A program made the position numbers and the translations under genes. The notes below the pieces were generated by a model. The model was not told where the DNA came from. It worked only from the letters and a program-made list of their open reading frames with translations, and did not search any database. A DNA stretch of 35,335 bases from Gammaproteobacteria bacterium (GTDB lineage Bacteria; Pseudomonadota; Gammaproteobacteria; Pseudomonadales; Azotimanducaceae): assembly GCA_020832055.1 (NCBI GenBank), contig JAFIFL010000011.1, positions 1-35,335 on the forward strand, given 5' to 3'. Shown here piece after piece: positions 23,536 to 31,848 of the stretch (positions are counted from its first letter, which is position 1; every line of letters begins with the position of its first letter).

Positions 23536-24318
23536 TCACTCCTCGAACACGCGCAGGATCCCGGACTGGCTGGCGGTGGCCAGCAGTTCGCCACTCTCGG
23601 CGAACAGGTGCATGCGGCCATGCACGAAGCCTGCGGCGATGGCGAAGATCTGCGTGTCGCAGAGCACCCACTCGCTGGGCCGGGTGCCAATGATCCGCAG
23701 CGTGTTGTCCAGGCTGTTCGCGCCTGCGGGCTGGGCCAGCGCGGTGCGAATGCCGGCCGGCACGTAATCGGCGATGACTGCCAGCAGACCGGCTGACATT
23801 TCCGCTCCAGCGCGGCAGCGAATCCACTGGCGCGACCGACCTTCGTCTTCCCCCGGCGCGCGCTGAATGCCGCGATGCTCGAAGCGGCCGTGGAGCCCGT
23901 CAGGATCGCGATGAGCGTGGTCGATGCGATCGCAGTCCTCGGGCCGCGGGACGCGCGGCATCACCGCAAACTGCCGGGAGTGGAGTTCATCGCGCTGGCC
24001 GAGGGCGGCGTTGACGGTGACGATCTCCCGCTCCCCTACGTGACCGACGACGCGGGCCTGGGTGACGTTCTTGCCGGCCATGGGAGTGCGGACGTCGATG
24101 TCCAGCATGGAGCCCGGGTTGGCGTAGGAGAGGTATTGTGCGGTGGCCCAGATCAGTGGTCGTCCGGTGGACTGTTCCATGGCCGACACGGAGGCTGCGA
24201 GGCCTACGCCGCCGAACAGGAACTGGCGTCCAGGCGGGCCGACGCACAACTGTTCCTGCACGGGCAGCACCCAGCGCAGCGGGTTGTGAGTGGCGTTGGG
24301 GGCGTAGAAGGCATTCAT
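23536..24318 (-). CDS. Acyl-CoA thioesterase II-like (double hotdog) protein
   Basis: A 260-residue protein of the TesB-type thioesterase superfamily, which hydrolyses acyl-CoA to free acid and CoA. The N-terminal hotdog covers about residues 20-110 (FGGVGLAASVSAMEQSTGRPLIWATAQYLSYANPG would be its helix and strand pair, given here as FGGVGLAASV and WATAQYL). The C-terminal hotdog is about 150-258, with SLDNTLRI and FVHGRMHLFAESGELLATAS, the last strand being typical. Chain length preference is not readable. AGGG lies 9 bases before ATG 24318. Larger frames upstream are non-coding. It stands alone, convergent with the SDR and divergent from the M48 gene. Confidence 0.78.
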   Translation of the reverse strand: MNAFYAPNATHNPLRWVLPVQEQLCVGPPGRQFLFGGVGLAASVSAMEQSTGRPLIWATAQYLSYANPGSMLDIDVRTPMAGKNVTQARVVGHVGEREIVTVNAALGQRDELHSRQFAVMPRVPRPEDCDRIDHAHRDPDGLHGRFEHRGIQRAPGEDEGRSRQWIRCRAGAEMSAGLLAVIADYVPAGIRTALAQPAGANSLDNTLRIIGTRPSEWVLCDTQIFAIAAGFVHGRMHLFAESGELLATASQSGILRVFEE

Positions 24319-24540
24319 CGGACGGCCCTGACAGCGGGGGGACGGGTAAACGGAGCGCGAGAATAGGGAACTCGCCGGCGGTATTCCAGAGCTGCGGCTC
24401 CCGGCCAGGGGCGGGAACCGCCGGCGTCGCGCATGGTCGAATGTTGCGACAGGAACTGCTGCGCCCGGTTGCACGGTGGCCGGTGCCCGGCGAACATGAC
24501 CTGATGCGGCCCAGGGCCGGCAGGACTTCAGAGGTGAATC

Positions 24541-26013
24541 ATGGGAGGCGTGGCCGGACTCTACCGTTCCTCGTTCACGTACGCGTGCACGTGCCTGTTC
24601 ACATCTGTCCTGCTCACGCTGCTGCTGACATCGGCGAACGGAGCGCACGCCCATGCGCTCGGTTTCGGCGAAGTGCGCCAGGGCGAGCGCATGCACAAGG
24701 AACTCGTCGAGTCAGGGATGATTTACGACGACGAGGAGCTGACGGCCTATATCGATGCAGTCGGGCAACGGATGGCGGCGGTCAGTCAGGATCACCGGCG
24801 CATGGAGTATCACTTCTTTGTGCTGGACGATCCTGCGGTCAACGCCATGGCCTTTCCTGGCGGCTACATCTACATATCCCGCGGTCTGCTGGCCTACCTC
24901 GAGAATGAAGCCCAGCTCGCAGCGGTGCTCGGGCATGAAGTCGGCCACGTTTCCGCGCGCCACGTCGCACGTCAGCGGCGTGCCGGGCGTACCAGCACGG
25001 TGCTGTCGGTCGTGGCCGGCATTCTCACCGGCAGCGGGGCGATCTATCAGGTGGGTGAGGCCTACGGGCAGATGCTGGTCAGTGGCTATGGCCGCGAGAT
25101 GGAGCTCGAGGCGGACGCCCTCGGAGCCGAGTACCTCGCCCGTGCCGGCTACGACCCCAACGCCATGCTGCAGGTGCTGCAGGTACTCAAGGATCAGGAG
25201 CTGTTTGCCTCCCAGGTCGAACAGCGCCGTCCGACCTATCACGGGCTCTACGCCACGCACCCTCGCAACGACCAGCGGCTGCATGAAGTGATTCGAGCCG
25301 GTGCGGCCAATGCCGGCAGTGAGGAATACGTCGAATGGGTGGATGACTACCTGGAGCGCATCGCCGGACTGCCCTGGGGTGATGCCGCGGCGGATGGTGT
25401 GGTCCGGGGGCACCGCTATTACCATGGCCGCCTGGGCATCGTGATCGACTTCCCGGAGGGGTGGAACGTGCGTGACGGCGCCACCACCCTGACAGCTGTG
25501 CCGCCCCACATCTCTGGCGCGGCCATGACGGTGGAACTTCAGGCGCTCGAAGGCGACGGCGGCGGTCCCGAGCGGTTTCTCACCGGCCACCTCGGGCTCG
25601 CTGTGACGGCCGGGGAGGCCATCGAAGTCGATGGCATGCCGGCGTATCTCGCTGTGCTCGAGCAGGAGGAAAACCAGCCGCGCCTGCGTCTGGCCGCAGT
25701 GGCCTTCAAGGAGGGGCGCGCCTTCATCTTTCGCGGCAACAATGCGGAAGCTGAATTCGACGCCGAGTTCATCGAGGGTTTCTCGGAGACCGTCGGTTCA
25801 TTCCGCCATATGCGCGGTGGCGACCGCTCTGCAGCGACCGCCGCGCGGATCAAACTGGTCGAAGCCAGACCGGGCGACACCTTTGATTCACTGGCTCGGC
25901 GCTACCGCATGGGGCGCGACGGTGGTGATCGTCTGCGTCTGCTCAACGGCCGCTATCCGCGTGGTGAGCCCCGAGCCGGTGATCGCGTCAAGGTCCTGGC
26001 CGGCCAGAGCTGA
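24541..26013 (+). CDS. M48 family metalloprotease, exported, BepA-like
   Basis: A 490-residue protein with a signal sequence (about residues 10-38) and an M48 peptidase domain at about 45-260. The zinc motif HEVGH is at 132-136 and the third ligand in ELEAD (Glu 190). FPGGYIYISRGLLAYL precedes the zinc site as usual. The middle third (280-410) is a beta-rich domain, and the last 55 residues (KLVEARPGDTFDSLARRYR onward) look like a LysM-type repeat. Relatives such as BepA process outer-membrane protein assembly intermediates; here a TPR region is not evident, so the cell-wall anchor idea rests on the LysM-like end. GAGGTG lies about 6 bases before the ATG. Confidence 0.9.
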   Translation: MGGVAGLYRSSFTYACTCLFTSVLLTLLLTSANGAHAHALGFGEVRQGERMHKELVESGMIYDDEELTAYIDAVGQRMAAVSQDHRRMEYHFFVLDDPAVNAMAFPGGYIYISRGLLAYLENEAQLAAVLGHEVGHVSARHVARQRRAGRTSTVLSVVAGILTGSGAIYQVGEAYGQMLVSGYGREMELEADALGAEYLARAGYDPNAMLQVLQVLKDQELFASQVEQRRPTYHGLYATHPRNDQRLHEVIRAGAANAGSEEYVEWVDDYLERIAGLPWGDAAADGVVRGHRYYHGRLGIVIDFPEGWNVRDGATTLTAVPPHISGAAMTVELQALEGDGGGPERFLTGHLGLAVTAGEAIEVDGMPAYLAVLEQEENQPRLRLAAVAFKEGRAFIFRGNNAEAEFDAEFIEGFSETVGSFRHMRGGDRSAATAARIKLVEARPGDTFDSLARRYRMGRDGGDRLRLLNGRYPRGEPRAGDRVKVLAGQS

Positions 26014-26155
26014 GGGCAGGGTCTCGCCTGTCCCGGACACGGAAACGCTCGCCGCTCTGCCGAGTCTGATCGCGCCGGCCTTGCAGGGCCTGATTCGCAA
26101 CACCCTTCGCTCGTCGGTATGCTCGAACCAGTTTTGGCAGAAGCAGGAATCGAAG

Positions 26156-27355
26156 ATGATGGACTCTGCGCGCTGGCCCCTTTTGATGCTCTGCGCGGGC
26201 ATCGCACTCATCGGATGTGGTGGCGAGAGGCCGCCTGCCGCCGACGACAGCCCGTCGGTGGGTCAGGCCATGGCCAGTGACACCTCCGGCCTGCCCCGCA
26301 CGGTGGTCGAAACCGGGACCGAGTATCAGCCCATCTCGGTGACGAAGCTGGCACAGTTCGAGCATCCCTGGGCGGTGGCTTTCCTCCCCGACGGCCGCTA
26401 CCTGGTGACGGAGCGTGGTGGACGCCTGTTGCGGGTGAATGATGAAGGCGGCGTCACATCCATCTCCGGCGTTCCCGAAGTGGCCGTCCGCAACCAGGGT
26501 GGACTGCTCGACGTGGTCCTGCATCCGGACTTCGAAACCAATCAGTGGGTCTACCTGACGTATTCGCTGGGTGACAGCGAGGCGACCACCACGGCGCTCG
26601 CCCGTGGCCGGCTCGACGGCGATGCGCTGGTGGACGTCGAAGTGTTGTTCGAGCAGGACCGCCGTTCAGCGCCCGGGCGCCACTATGGTTCGAAGCTGGC
26701 CTGGATGGCGGACGGTACCCTGCTGATGAGCATCGGCGACCGCGGTGCCGAGCCGCCTCGCGCTCAGGATCCGATGGACCACGCCGGAACACTGTTGCGT
26801 TTGACCGAGGACGGTGGGGTGCCCCCCGACAACCCCTTTGCCGACGGCCAGCAAGCGCTGCCGGAGATCTATTCCACGGGCCACCGCAATATCCAGGGTC
26901 TGGTGGTGTTGCCGGACTCCGGGGCGATCTGGGTGACGGAGCACGGCCCGCGGGGCGGTGACGAACTCAATCTGGTCCGTCCTGGTGAGAATTACGGCTG
27001 GCCGCGCGCGGGCAAGGGTCGCGATTACCGCACCGAAGAGATGTACGGGGAGGCCCGCAGCGTCGAAGGCCTCGTCGATCCGGTCTACGAGTTCCTGCCG
27101 ACCCTGGCGCCGTCGGGTCTGGCCGTGGTGACGAGCGACCGCTTCCCGCGCTGGGAGGGCAACCTGCTGGCCGGCGGCCTGCGCTCGGAACGTATCGCCC
27201 GGCTGGTCATCGAGAACGATGTCGTGGTCCACGAAGAGAGTCTGCTGGACAAGGCCCTCGGCCGCATTCGCGATGTCCGCGAAGGGCCCGATGGGAGCAT
27301 TTACGTGGTCACCGACGAAGAGGACGGTGGCCTCTATCGCATCGAACCCGATTGA
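26156..27355 (+). CDS. PQQ-dependent aldose sugar dehydrogenase-type lipoprotein
   Basis: A 399-residue periplasmic beta-propeller of the soluble glucose/sorbosone dehydrogenase family. The signal ends in IALIGC (lipid-modified Cys near residue 18). Family stretches are HPWAVAFLPDGRYLVTERGG, NQGGLLDVVLHPDF, YSTGHRNIQGL (with the catalytic-type His) and EHGPRGGDELNLVRPGENYGWP. Such enzymes oxidise aldoses using pyrroloquinoline quinone; no PQQ synthesis genes lie nearby. ATG 26156 has AGGA 8 bases upstream and is followed directly by a second ATG; upstream frames belong to the M48 gene in another phase. It lies 142 bases after the M48 stop and is convergent with the nuclease gene. Confidence 0.9.
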   Translation: MMDSARWPLLMLCAGIALIGCGGERPPAADDSPSVGQAMASDTSGLPRTVVETGTEYQPISVTKLAQFEHPWAVAFLPDGRYLVTERGGRLLRVNDEGGVTSISGVPEVAVRNQGGLLDVVLHPDFETNQWVYLTYSLGDSEATTTALARGRLDGDALVDVEVLFEQDRRSAPGRHYGSKLAWMADGTLLMSIGDRGAEPPRAQDPMDHAGTLLRLTEDGGVPPDNPFADGQQALPEIYSTGHRNIQGLVVLPDSGAIWVTEHGPRGGDELNLVRPGENYGWPRAGKGRDYRTEEMYGEARSVEGLVDPVYEFLPTLAPSGLAVVTSDRFPRWEGNLLAGGLRSERIARLVIENDVVVHEESLLDKALGRIRDVREGPDGSIYVVTDEEDGGLYRIEPD

Positions 27356-27380
27356 GGCCGGCTGATTCGGTGGCTGAGCA

Positions 27381-28238
27381 TCAGGCGCTGATCATCGGTT
27401 GCCTGGGCTCGCGGGCCCCTGCGGAAGGTTCCAGCTCCAGTGTGTGCTCGGAGCCTTCCTGCCAATAGCGGATCTTCACCTTGCTGTCCGCGTCCGTGTC
27501 GCGGACAGCCTCGAGAAACTCCATGGGGTTGCTGACGGCGATGTCGTTGACCTCGAATATGAGACTGCCGGGTTCGAGTTCGGTGCGGGCGGCGGCGCCG
27601 ACCAGTCGGCGCACCAGTACCCCCGGACGTTCCGGCAGGTTCAGGGCCTGGCGTTCGTCATCGCCGGCTTCGATGACGGTGATGCCCAGGGCTGTCACCA
27701 CCTGACGATCCGGCAGGCCTTCGTAATCCAGGTCCTCGCCTGCGACCAGCACCTCGGGAGCCACGTGGATGCTGGCTCCGGTGCGTACCGCCAAGGCGAG
27801 GGCGTCGCTGGGGCGGCTGTCCACGCGGATCGGTTCCTCCTGTCCAGGGACACGCAGTTCGAGCATGCCGAGGAAGGTGTTGTCGACGAGTTCATCCACC
27901 AGGACGCGGTCCAGGGTGGCACCGAGGGCCGAGATCATGTTGCTGGCCAGATCGTGGGTCAGGGGGCGAGGTGGCTCCACGCCGTGCATGGCCATGAGGA
28001 TGGCCCGGGCCTGGTCGAGGCCGATGAGAATGGGCACCACGTCACCGGTCTCGAGATGCCGCAGCAGGACCAGCGGCGCGCCGGCTGTGGCGCTCACGCC
28101 GACTCCGGCCAGTTCCACCGCCACCAGCGTCTCTGGATCGATGCGCAACTCGCGTGCCGCCAGGTCCTGGACGAACACGCTGGCGATGAGGACCATGGCA
28201 ACGGCCAGAGTCCGGGTTCGAGGCTTCCGTTGCGGCAT
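27381..28238 (-). CDS. Exported bifunctional-nuclease domain protein with PDZ
   Basis: A 285-residue protein with an N-terminal signal (KPRTRTLAVAMVLIASVFVQDLAA in two parts: a basic start and a hydrophobic core), a bifunctional nuclease (DUF151) domain at about 35-175 and a PDZ-like domain at about 195-270. The nuclease domain shows VPILIGLDQARAI, THDLASNMISALGA and DSRPSDALALAVR, which carry its conserved residues. The PDZ part ends in VRDTDADSKVKIRYWQEG. Plant and archaeal members cut both RNA and DNA; bacterial secreted members are not well understood. AGGAG lies 11 bases before the ATG. It is 25 bases from the convergent sugar dehydrogenase and divergent from the methyltransferase at 28406. 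Confidence 0.87.
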   Translation of the reverse strand: MPQRKPRTRTLAVAMVLIASVFVQDLAARELRIDPETLVAVELAGVGVSATAGAPLVLLRHLETGDVVPILIGLDQARAILMAMHGVEPPRPLTHDLASNMISALGATLDRVLVDELVDNTFLGMLELRVPGQEEPIRVDSRPSDALALAVRTGASIHVAPEVLVAGEDLDYEGLPDRQVVTALGITVIEAGDDERQALNLPERPGVLVRRLVGAAARTELEPGSLIFEVNDIAVSNPMEFLEAVRDTDADSKVKIRYWQEGSEHTLELEPSAGAREPRQPMISA

Positions 28239-28405
28239 GCCGGGATCCGCTCCTTTTGCAAACTGCCCGCCCTGGACAGTCTGCCAGGGAAGTCAGGCAG
28301 GAAACAGGGCAGCATGTGTCAGCCCGAATGGCGTCGCCGGCCGGCGCGCGCCATCAGTACGGTTTTCGAATCCCAACTTTTCCAACCCGAAAATGGGAGT
28401 GAAGG

Positions 28406-29218
28406 ATGATCCTGCAACATGGACGGCAGCTTGTGGCCGGCTTGGTCGTCGCTCTGCTGGCGCTCTGGGCAGCGGCGGAGTTCGTGGCGCCCTTCGTGGT
28501 GACACCGCAACGGGACGTGGACCGCATGATGCGGCTGGCGGACGTGGGCCCGGGGGACTATCTGATCGACCTCGGATCCGGCGATGGCCGCATCGTGATT
28601 GCCGCCGCCGAGCGCGGTGCGGTGGGTCATGGCATCGAACTCGACGGCAACCTCGTGCGGGAATCACGCTTGCGCGCGGAGGGTGCCGGTGTCAGCGATC
28701 GTGTCGCCTTCGTCAATCAGGACCTGTTCCGGTCGGATTTCTCCCGCGCCACCGTGGTCACGATGTACCTGATGCCGGACATCGTCCTGAGGCTGCGCTC
28801 AGTGCTGTTCGAGCAACTCTCACCCGGAACCCGCATCATCTCCAACAGCTTTCCCATGGGGGATTGGGAGCCGGAGCAGCACATCTCTGCCGCGGTGAGC
28901 GGTGGTCTTTACCTGTGGGTCGTTCCTGCGAAGGTCGAGGGCCACTGGACGGTCACCATCGACGGTGGGTCCGATCCCATGGAACTCGTCATCGAGCAGC
29001 ACTTCCAGCAGATCGAACCGCAACTCCAGGCGCGGGACCAGGGCTTCTTCATGGAGGACGTGCGCCTGCACGCGGACCGCATCGACTTTCATGCGGTGCA
29101 TCGTCATGGCAGCTATCGTTTTTCCGGGCGGGTCGATGGCGACGTGATGCGGGGCTACGTGCACGTTCGCGATGGCGATGACGTCAAGGTGGCCCATTGG
29201 GAGGCGCGGCGCAGTTGA
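28406..29218 (+). CDS. Membrane-anchored class I SAM-dependent methyltransferase
   Basis: A 270-residue protein. Residues 8-32 form one membrane segment or uncleaved signal; the methyltransferase fold follows, with the SAM motif LIDLGSGDGRIVIAAA at about 52-67, GIELDG at 76-81 and NQDLF later. From about 170 on, a beta-rich C-terminal part (WTVTIDGG, YRFSGRVDGDVMRGYVHVRDG) is present, which is not part of the core fold. Related small anchored methyltransferases occur in Proteobacteria; the substrate is unknown. The SAM site would be expected on the cytoplasmic side. GGAG lies about 7 bases before the ATG. It is convergent with the SDR at 29303. Confidence 0.85.
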   Translation: MILQHGRQLVAGLVVALLALWAAAEFVAPFVVTPQRDVDRMMRLADVGPGDYLIDLGSGDGRIVIAAAERGAVGHGIELDGNLVRESRLRAEGAGVSDRVAFVNQDLFRSDFSRATVVTMYLMPDIVLRLRSVLFEQLSPGTRIISNSFPMGDWEPEQHISAAVSGGLYLWVVPAKVEGHWTVTIDGGSDPMELVIEQHFQQIEPQLQARDQGFFMEDVRLHADRIDFHAVHRHGSYRFSGRVDGDVMRGYVHVRDGDDVKVAHWEARRS

Positions 29219-29252
29219 GCCGGCCTCTTGTGGATCGGGGAGCGGCTGCCAT

Positions 29253-29282
29253 CCGGCAGCGCTGAAACGCCAGCGCTGCCGG
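29253..29282. terminator. Perfect 12-bp hairpin between convergent genes
   Basis: CCGGCAGCGCTG (29253-29264) and CAGCGCTGCCGG (29271-29282) pair perfectly around a 6-base loop, in the 84-bp gap between the methyltransferase and SDR genes. It can form in transcripts from both strands. There is no T-run, so it is a bidirectional 3'-end hairpin more than a canonical intrinsic terminator. Confidence 0.6.
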
Positions 29283-29302
29283 GTTGGGGCCGCCGCCGCG
29301 GC

Positions 29303-30052
29303 TCAGTGCCCGCCCGCAATCACGATGGTTTGCCCGGTCACCCAGCTGCCGGCAGGGGAAGCCAGATAGACGCACAGGTTGCCGATGTCCTCCGGGGTAC
29401 CGAGGCGTCCCAGAGGAATACCGAGCTGGGATGGCAGCTTCGGCAGGTCCTCGTCCGTCAGCTTCAGCGCCTTCATCATGATCTCGGTGGGAACGTAGCC
29501 CGGGGAGATGCCGTTGACGCGGATTTTGGGAGCGAGCTCCAGCGACAGGGTCATGGTGAGCGAGTTCACCGCGGCCTTGCAGGCGCCATAGTGGCCGCTT
29601 CCCGGAGCGCCACGGTAGGAGGCCAGCGAAGACGTATTGATGATGCAGCCGGATTCCATGTGGCGGGCCGCTACCACCGAGCAGGTGAACACGGACGTGA
29701 AGTTGAGGTCGACGCAGGCCTGCCACTCCTTGGGGTCGAGCTGCGTCAGGGGGGTGATCACCGGTGAGCCGCCGGCGTTATTCATCCAGGTGGTGATTGC
29801 GCCGAATTCCTTCTCGGCGGCTTCGGCGAGACGCTCGACCGCAGCCGCGTCCGTGACGTCGGTGGCCACGGCGATGGCGCGGCCGCCTGCGGCGCGGACA
29901 TCGGCGGCCACCTGGTCGATCTCGGCCTGACGCCGGGCGGCCAGAACCACCGCGGCGCCGGCCCTGGCGAAGCAGTGGGCCATGCCCTCACCGAGGCCGC
30001 GGCCGCCGCCGGTGATCACCGCCACCTGATCGTGCATGTCAAATGGAGACAT
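29303..30052 (-). CDS. SDR family NAD(P)-dependent oxidoreductase
   Basis: A 249-residue classical SDR. TGGGRGLG is at residues 14-21, AARRQAEID after strand two (favouring NADP), MNNAGG at about 90-95, active site in NTSSLASY and YGACK, and a C-terminal TGQTIVIAGGH. An Asn-rather-than-Val Met-Asn pair before NAG and the Cys in YGACK are less usual. GGAGG lies 7 bases before the ATG. It lies 198 bases downstream of the DUF3300 gene on the same strand, with an AT-richer stretch (30061-30110) that could hold its own promoter. The substrate is unknown. Confidence 0.9.
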   Translation of the reverse strand: MSPFDMHDQVAVITGGGRGLGEGMAHCFARAGAAVVLAARRQAEIDQVAADVRAAGGRAIAVATDVTDAAAVERLAEAAEKEFGAITTWMNNAGGSPVITPLTQLDPKEWQACVDLNFTSVFTCSVVAARHMESGCIINTSSLASYRGAPGSGHYGACKAAVNSLTMTLSLELAPKIRVNGISPGYVPTEIMMKALKLTDEDLPKLPSQLGIPLGRLGTPEDIGNLCVYLASPAGSWVTGQTIVIAGGH

Positions 30053-30250
30053 GAATGGTCCTCCCCAGGATTATTGAATGGAATGGATTGCATTGAGTTG
30101 ATTGGAACGGATGACAGTCAGCCGTGCAGGTCAGCCCTGCCAGGCAAGGTGCCACTGTAGCCCGTTGCGGCCAAAACCTGCACCCCTGAATTTAATTCGG
30201 AATGTCGTGAAGCGAATGGCGGCGTCCGACCGGGAGCCGGAGCGGCAGGC

Positions 30251-31615
30251 TCAGTCGGGTTGGCGGGGTGGCGAACCGTGTCGCCTGGTCTGCAACTCAT
30301 CAGCATCGGGCGCTGAGTGTCGGCGTGTGGCGGCTTCGGACCGGCTCTGCCGTGGATGCTGGGCGTTGCCGCGCCCGAAGCTGCGATTCGTGCTCGCGTG
30401 CTCCTGTCTGCGGACGCTTCGCGATGGCTCGCTGCGGGTTCTCCCTTCAGCCTGGGGGCGTGTCACGGTCGTCGCGGCGTCCGCCCGCTGCGACCGGCGA
30501 TCGGGCGCGTGGCGCTGGCTGGCCTGTTCCCGGCGTTCGAAGCGCCGCACCTGCCGGTCGCTTCGAGCCCGGTCAGTGGGCTCGCTGGCTGCTGCGGCTT
30601 CAGCCTGCAGGGCACGCAGGCGTTCGGTGGCCGTACGGGTGTCGATGGCTCCGGCGCGCTGCTGGGACAGGCTGGCGGTAGGCTCCTCAGGCCAGCTGCG
30701 CCGTTCGTCGCGCTGTTCCCGGCGGTCCTCGTCCCTGGATTCGGTGCGCCTGGATTCGGGGCGTTGGAACTCACGGTGTTGGCTCTCGGGACGCGGGAAG
30801 TCCGGGCGCCGGGCGACAGCCCTGGCCGACCGCTCAGCGCGGTGGTGTCTGGCCCTGTGCTGCCAGGGGCGCCCGTGGCTCCGGTCCACCACGATCACAC
30901 CGCGTCGATGCCAATCGAGACGGGTGGGGTAGTACAGCGGGTCGAGGTGGATGGCCTGTCCCCAGAACAGTGGGGATTGGGACATGCGGGCGCTGTGGAA
31001 GCCGCTGTGATAACGGGGATTGGGATCCCAGTACACCGGCTGGTGTTGCTGTGAAGGCCACTGACCGTAGGCAGAGGTGGTGTCATACCAGGGCACGTAG
31101 ACCTGATCCTCCTGCGGTGCCCGCAGCGCAAGGCGGTCCCCGTGCTGTTCGATCTTCAGGTGGTCCGTGTCCTGGAGTGTGCCGGCCAGCCGGGCGCGCT
31201 GGCGCAGGGTCTGCAGGGAGACCATCACAGCCTCCTGCTGATGCAGGAAGGCCTCGCCGAGCGCGCGGGTCCAGCGCAGGTCGCCATCCATGCGCGCAAG
31301 CACCTCTGGAAACGCCGTCAGGGCCTGCACGCTGGGGTCCCAGTCGAACTCGGCTGCCGCCAGCACGGCATCACTGCCCTCGAGTTCGGAATGGGCCGTG
31401 ATGAAGCGCGCGGCTTCCACCACGTCCAGCGGGTAGGTGGCGGCGATCAGGATCTGCGTCAGCAGGGCGTCCGGGTACAGTGCCACGGGAGCAAGCAGGC
31501 TCTCGATCTCCGCGTCGCTAAAACGCTCCGGAGCCTCGGCAGTGACGGCCTGGGGCAGCATGGCCGCAAGGGTCAGGACGATGAGGAGGCTGGCGAGCCG
31601 CTCCTGCAGTGCCAT
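30251..31615 (-). CDS. DUF3300 domain protein with Arg-rich tail
   Basis: A 454-residue secreted protein. A signal peptide (about 1-26) is followed by the DUF3300 region, seen in LLAPVALYPDALLTQILIAA, AARFITAH, DWDPSVQALTAFP and DQVYVPWYDT, ending near residue 260. The remaining 190 residues are low-complexity, rich in Arg, Glu, Gln and Ser, with about 20 percent Arg, probably unstructured and possibly binding nucleic acid or an anionic surface. The function of DUF3300 proteins is unknown. AAGGAG lies 6 bases before the ATG, a strong site. Long plus-strand frames over the Arg-rich tail are shadows. Confidence 0.88.
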   Translation of the reverse strand: MALQERLASLLIVLTLAAMLPQAVTAEAPERFSDAEIESLLAPVALYPDALLTQILIAATYPLDVVEAARFITAHSELEGSDAVLAAAEFDWDPSVQALTAFPEVLARMDGDLRWTRALGEAFLHQQEAVMVSLQTLRQRARLAGTLQDTDHLKIEQHGDRLALRAPQEDQVYVPWYDTTSAYGQWPSQQHQPVYWDPNPRYHSGFHSARMSQSPLFWGQAIHLDPLYYPTRLDWHRRGVIVVDRSHGRPWQHRARHHRAERSARAVARRPDFPRPESQHREFQRPESRRTESRDEDRREQRDERRSWPEEPTASLSQQRAGAIDTRTATERLRALQAEAAAASEPTDRARSDRQVRRFERREQASQRHAPDRRSQRADAATTVTRPQAEGRTRSEPSRSVRRQEHASTNRSFGRGNAQHPRQSRSEAATRRHSAPDADELQTRRHGSPPRQPD

Positions 31616-31824
31616 GTCGAGCTCCTTGGATGGGGCCTCGGTGGGTCGCGATCGGGTGAGCCGTCTGGTCAGATCCGGGCGGCATGGCCCATGGGGAAGC
31701 TGGAGTCGATGCCGAACCTGGCGTGGCCTCCAAGATGGGCGCTTTCCGTAGGACGCCGACGGCGAGGCAAGGTCGGCCTGTGCGGAGTTTCCAGGACGTC
31801 ACTATGAGCGCCGTCACCTGAACG

Positions 31825-31839
31825 CCCGCTGTCTGCGGG
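31825..31839 (-). terminator. Short hairpin after the phn operon
   Basis: CCCGC (31825-31829) and GCGGG (31835-31839) pair around a 5-base loop, 10 bases after the stop of the last phn gene. The stem is short and no T-run follows, so termination strength is doubtful. Nothing else stands out in the rest of the 31616-31848 gap. Confidence 0.25.
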
Positions 31840-31848
31840 ACCTTCTGA

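Noticed and set aside
25631-26155. N-terminal extension of the sugar dehydrogenase frame
   Set aside because: It overlaps the M48 gene in another frame; ATG 26156 with a ribosome-binding site begins a proper lipoprotein signal.
31518-31817. A 99-residue minus-strand frame between the DUF3300 and phn genes
   Set aside because: It overlaps the signal peptide region of the DUF3300 gene in another frame, has no ribosome-binding site, and resembles nothing known.
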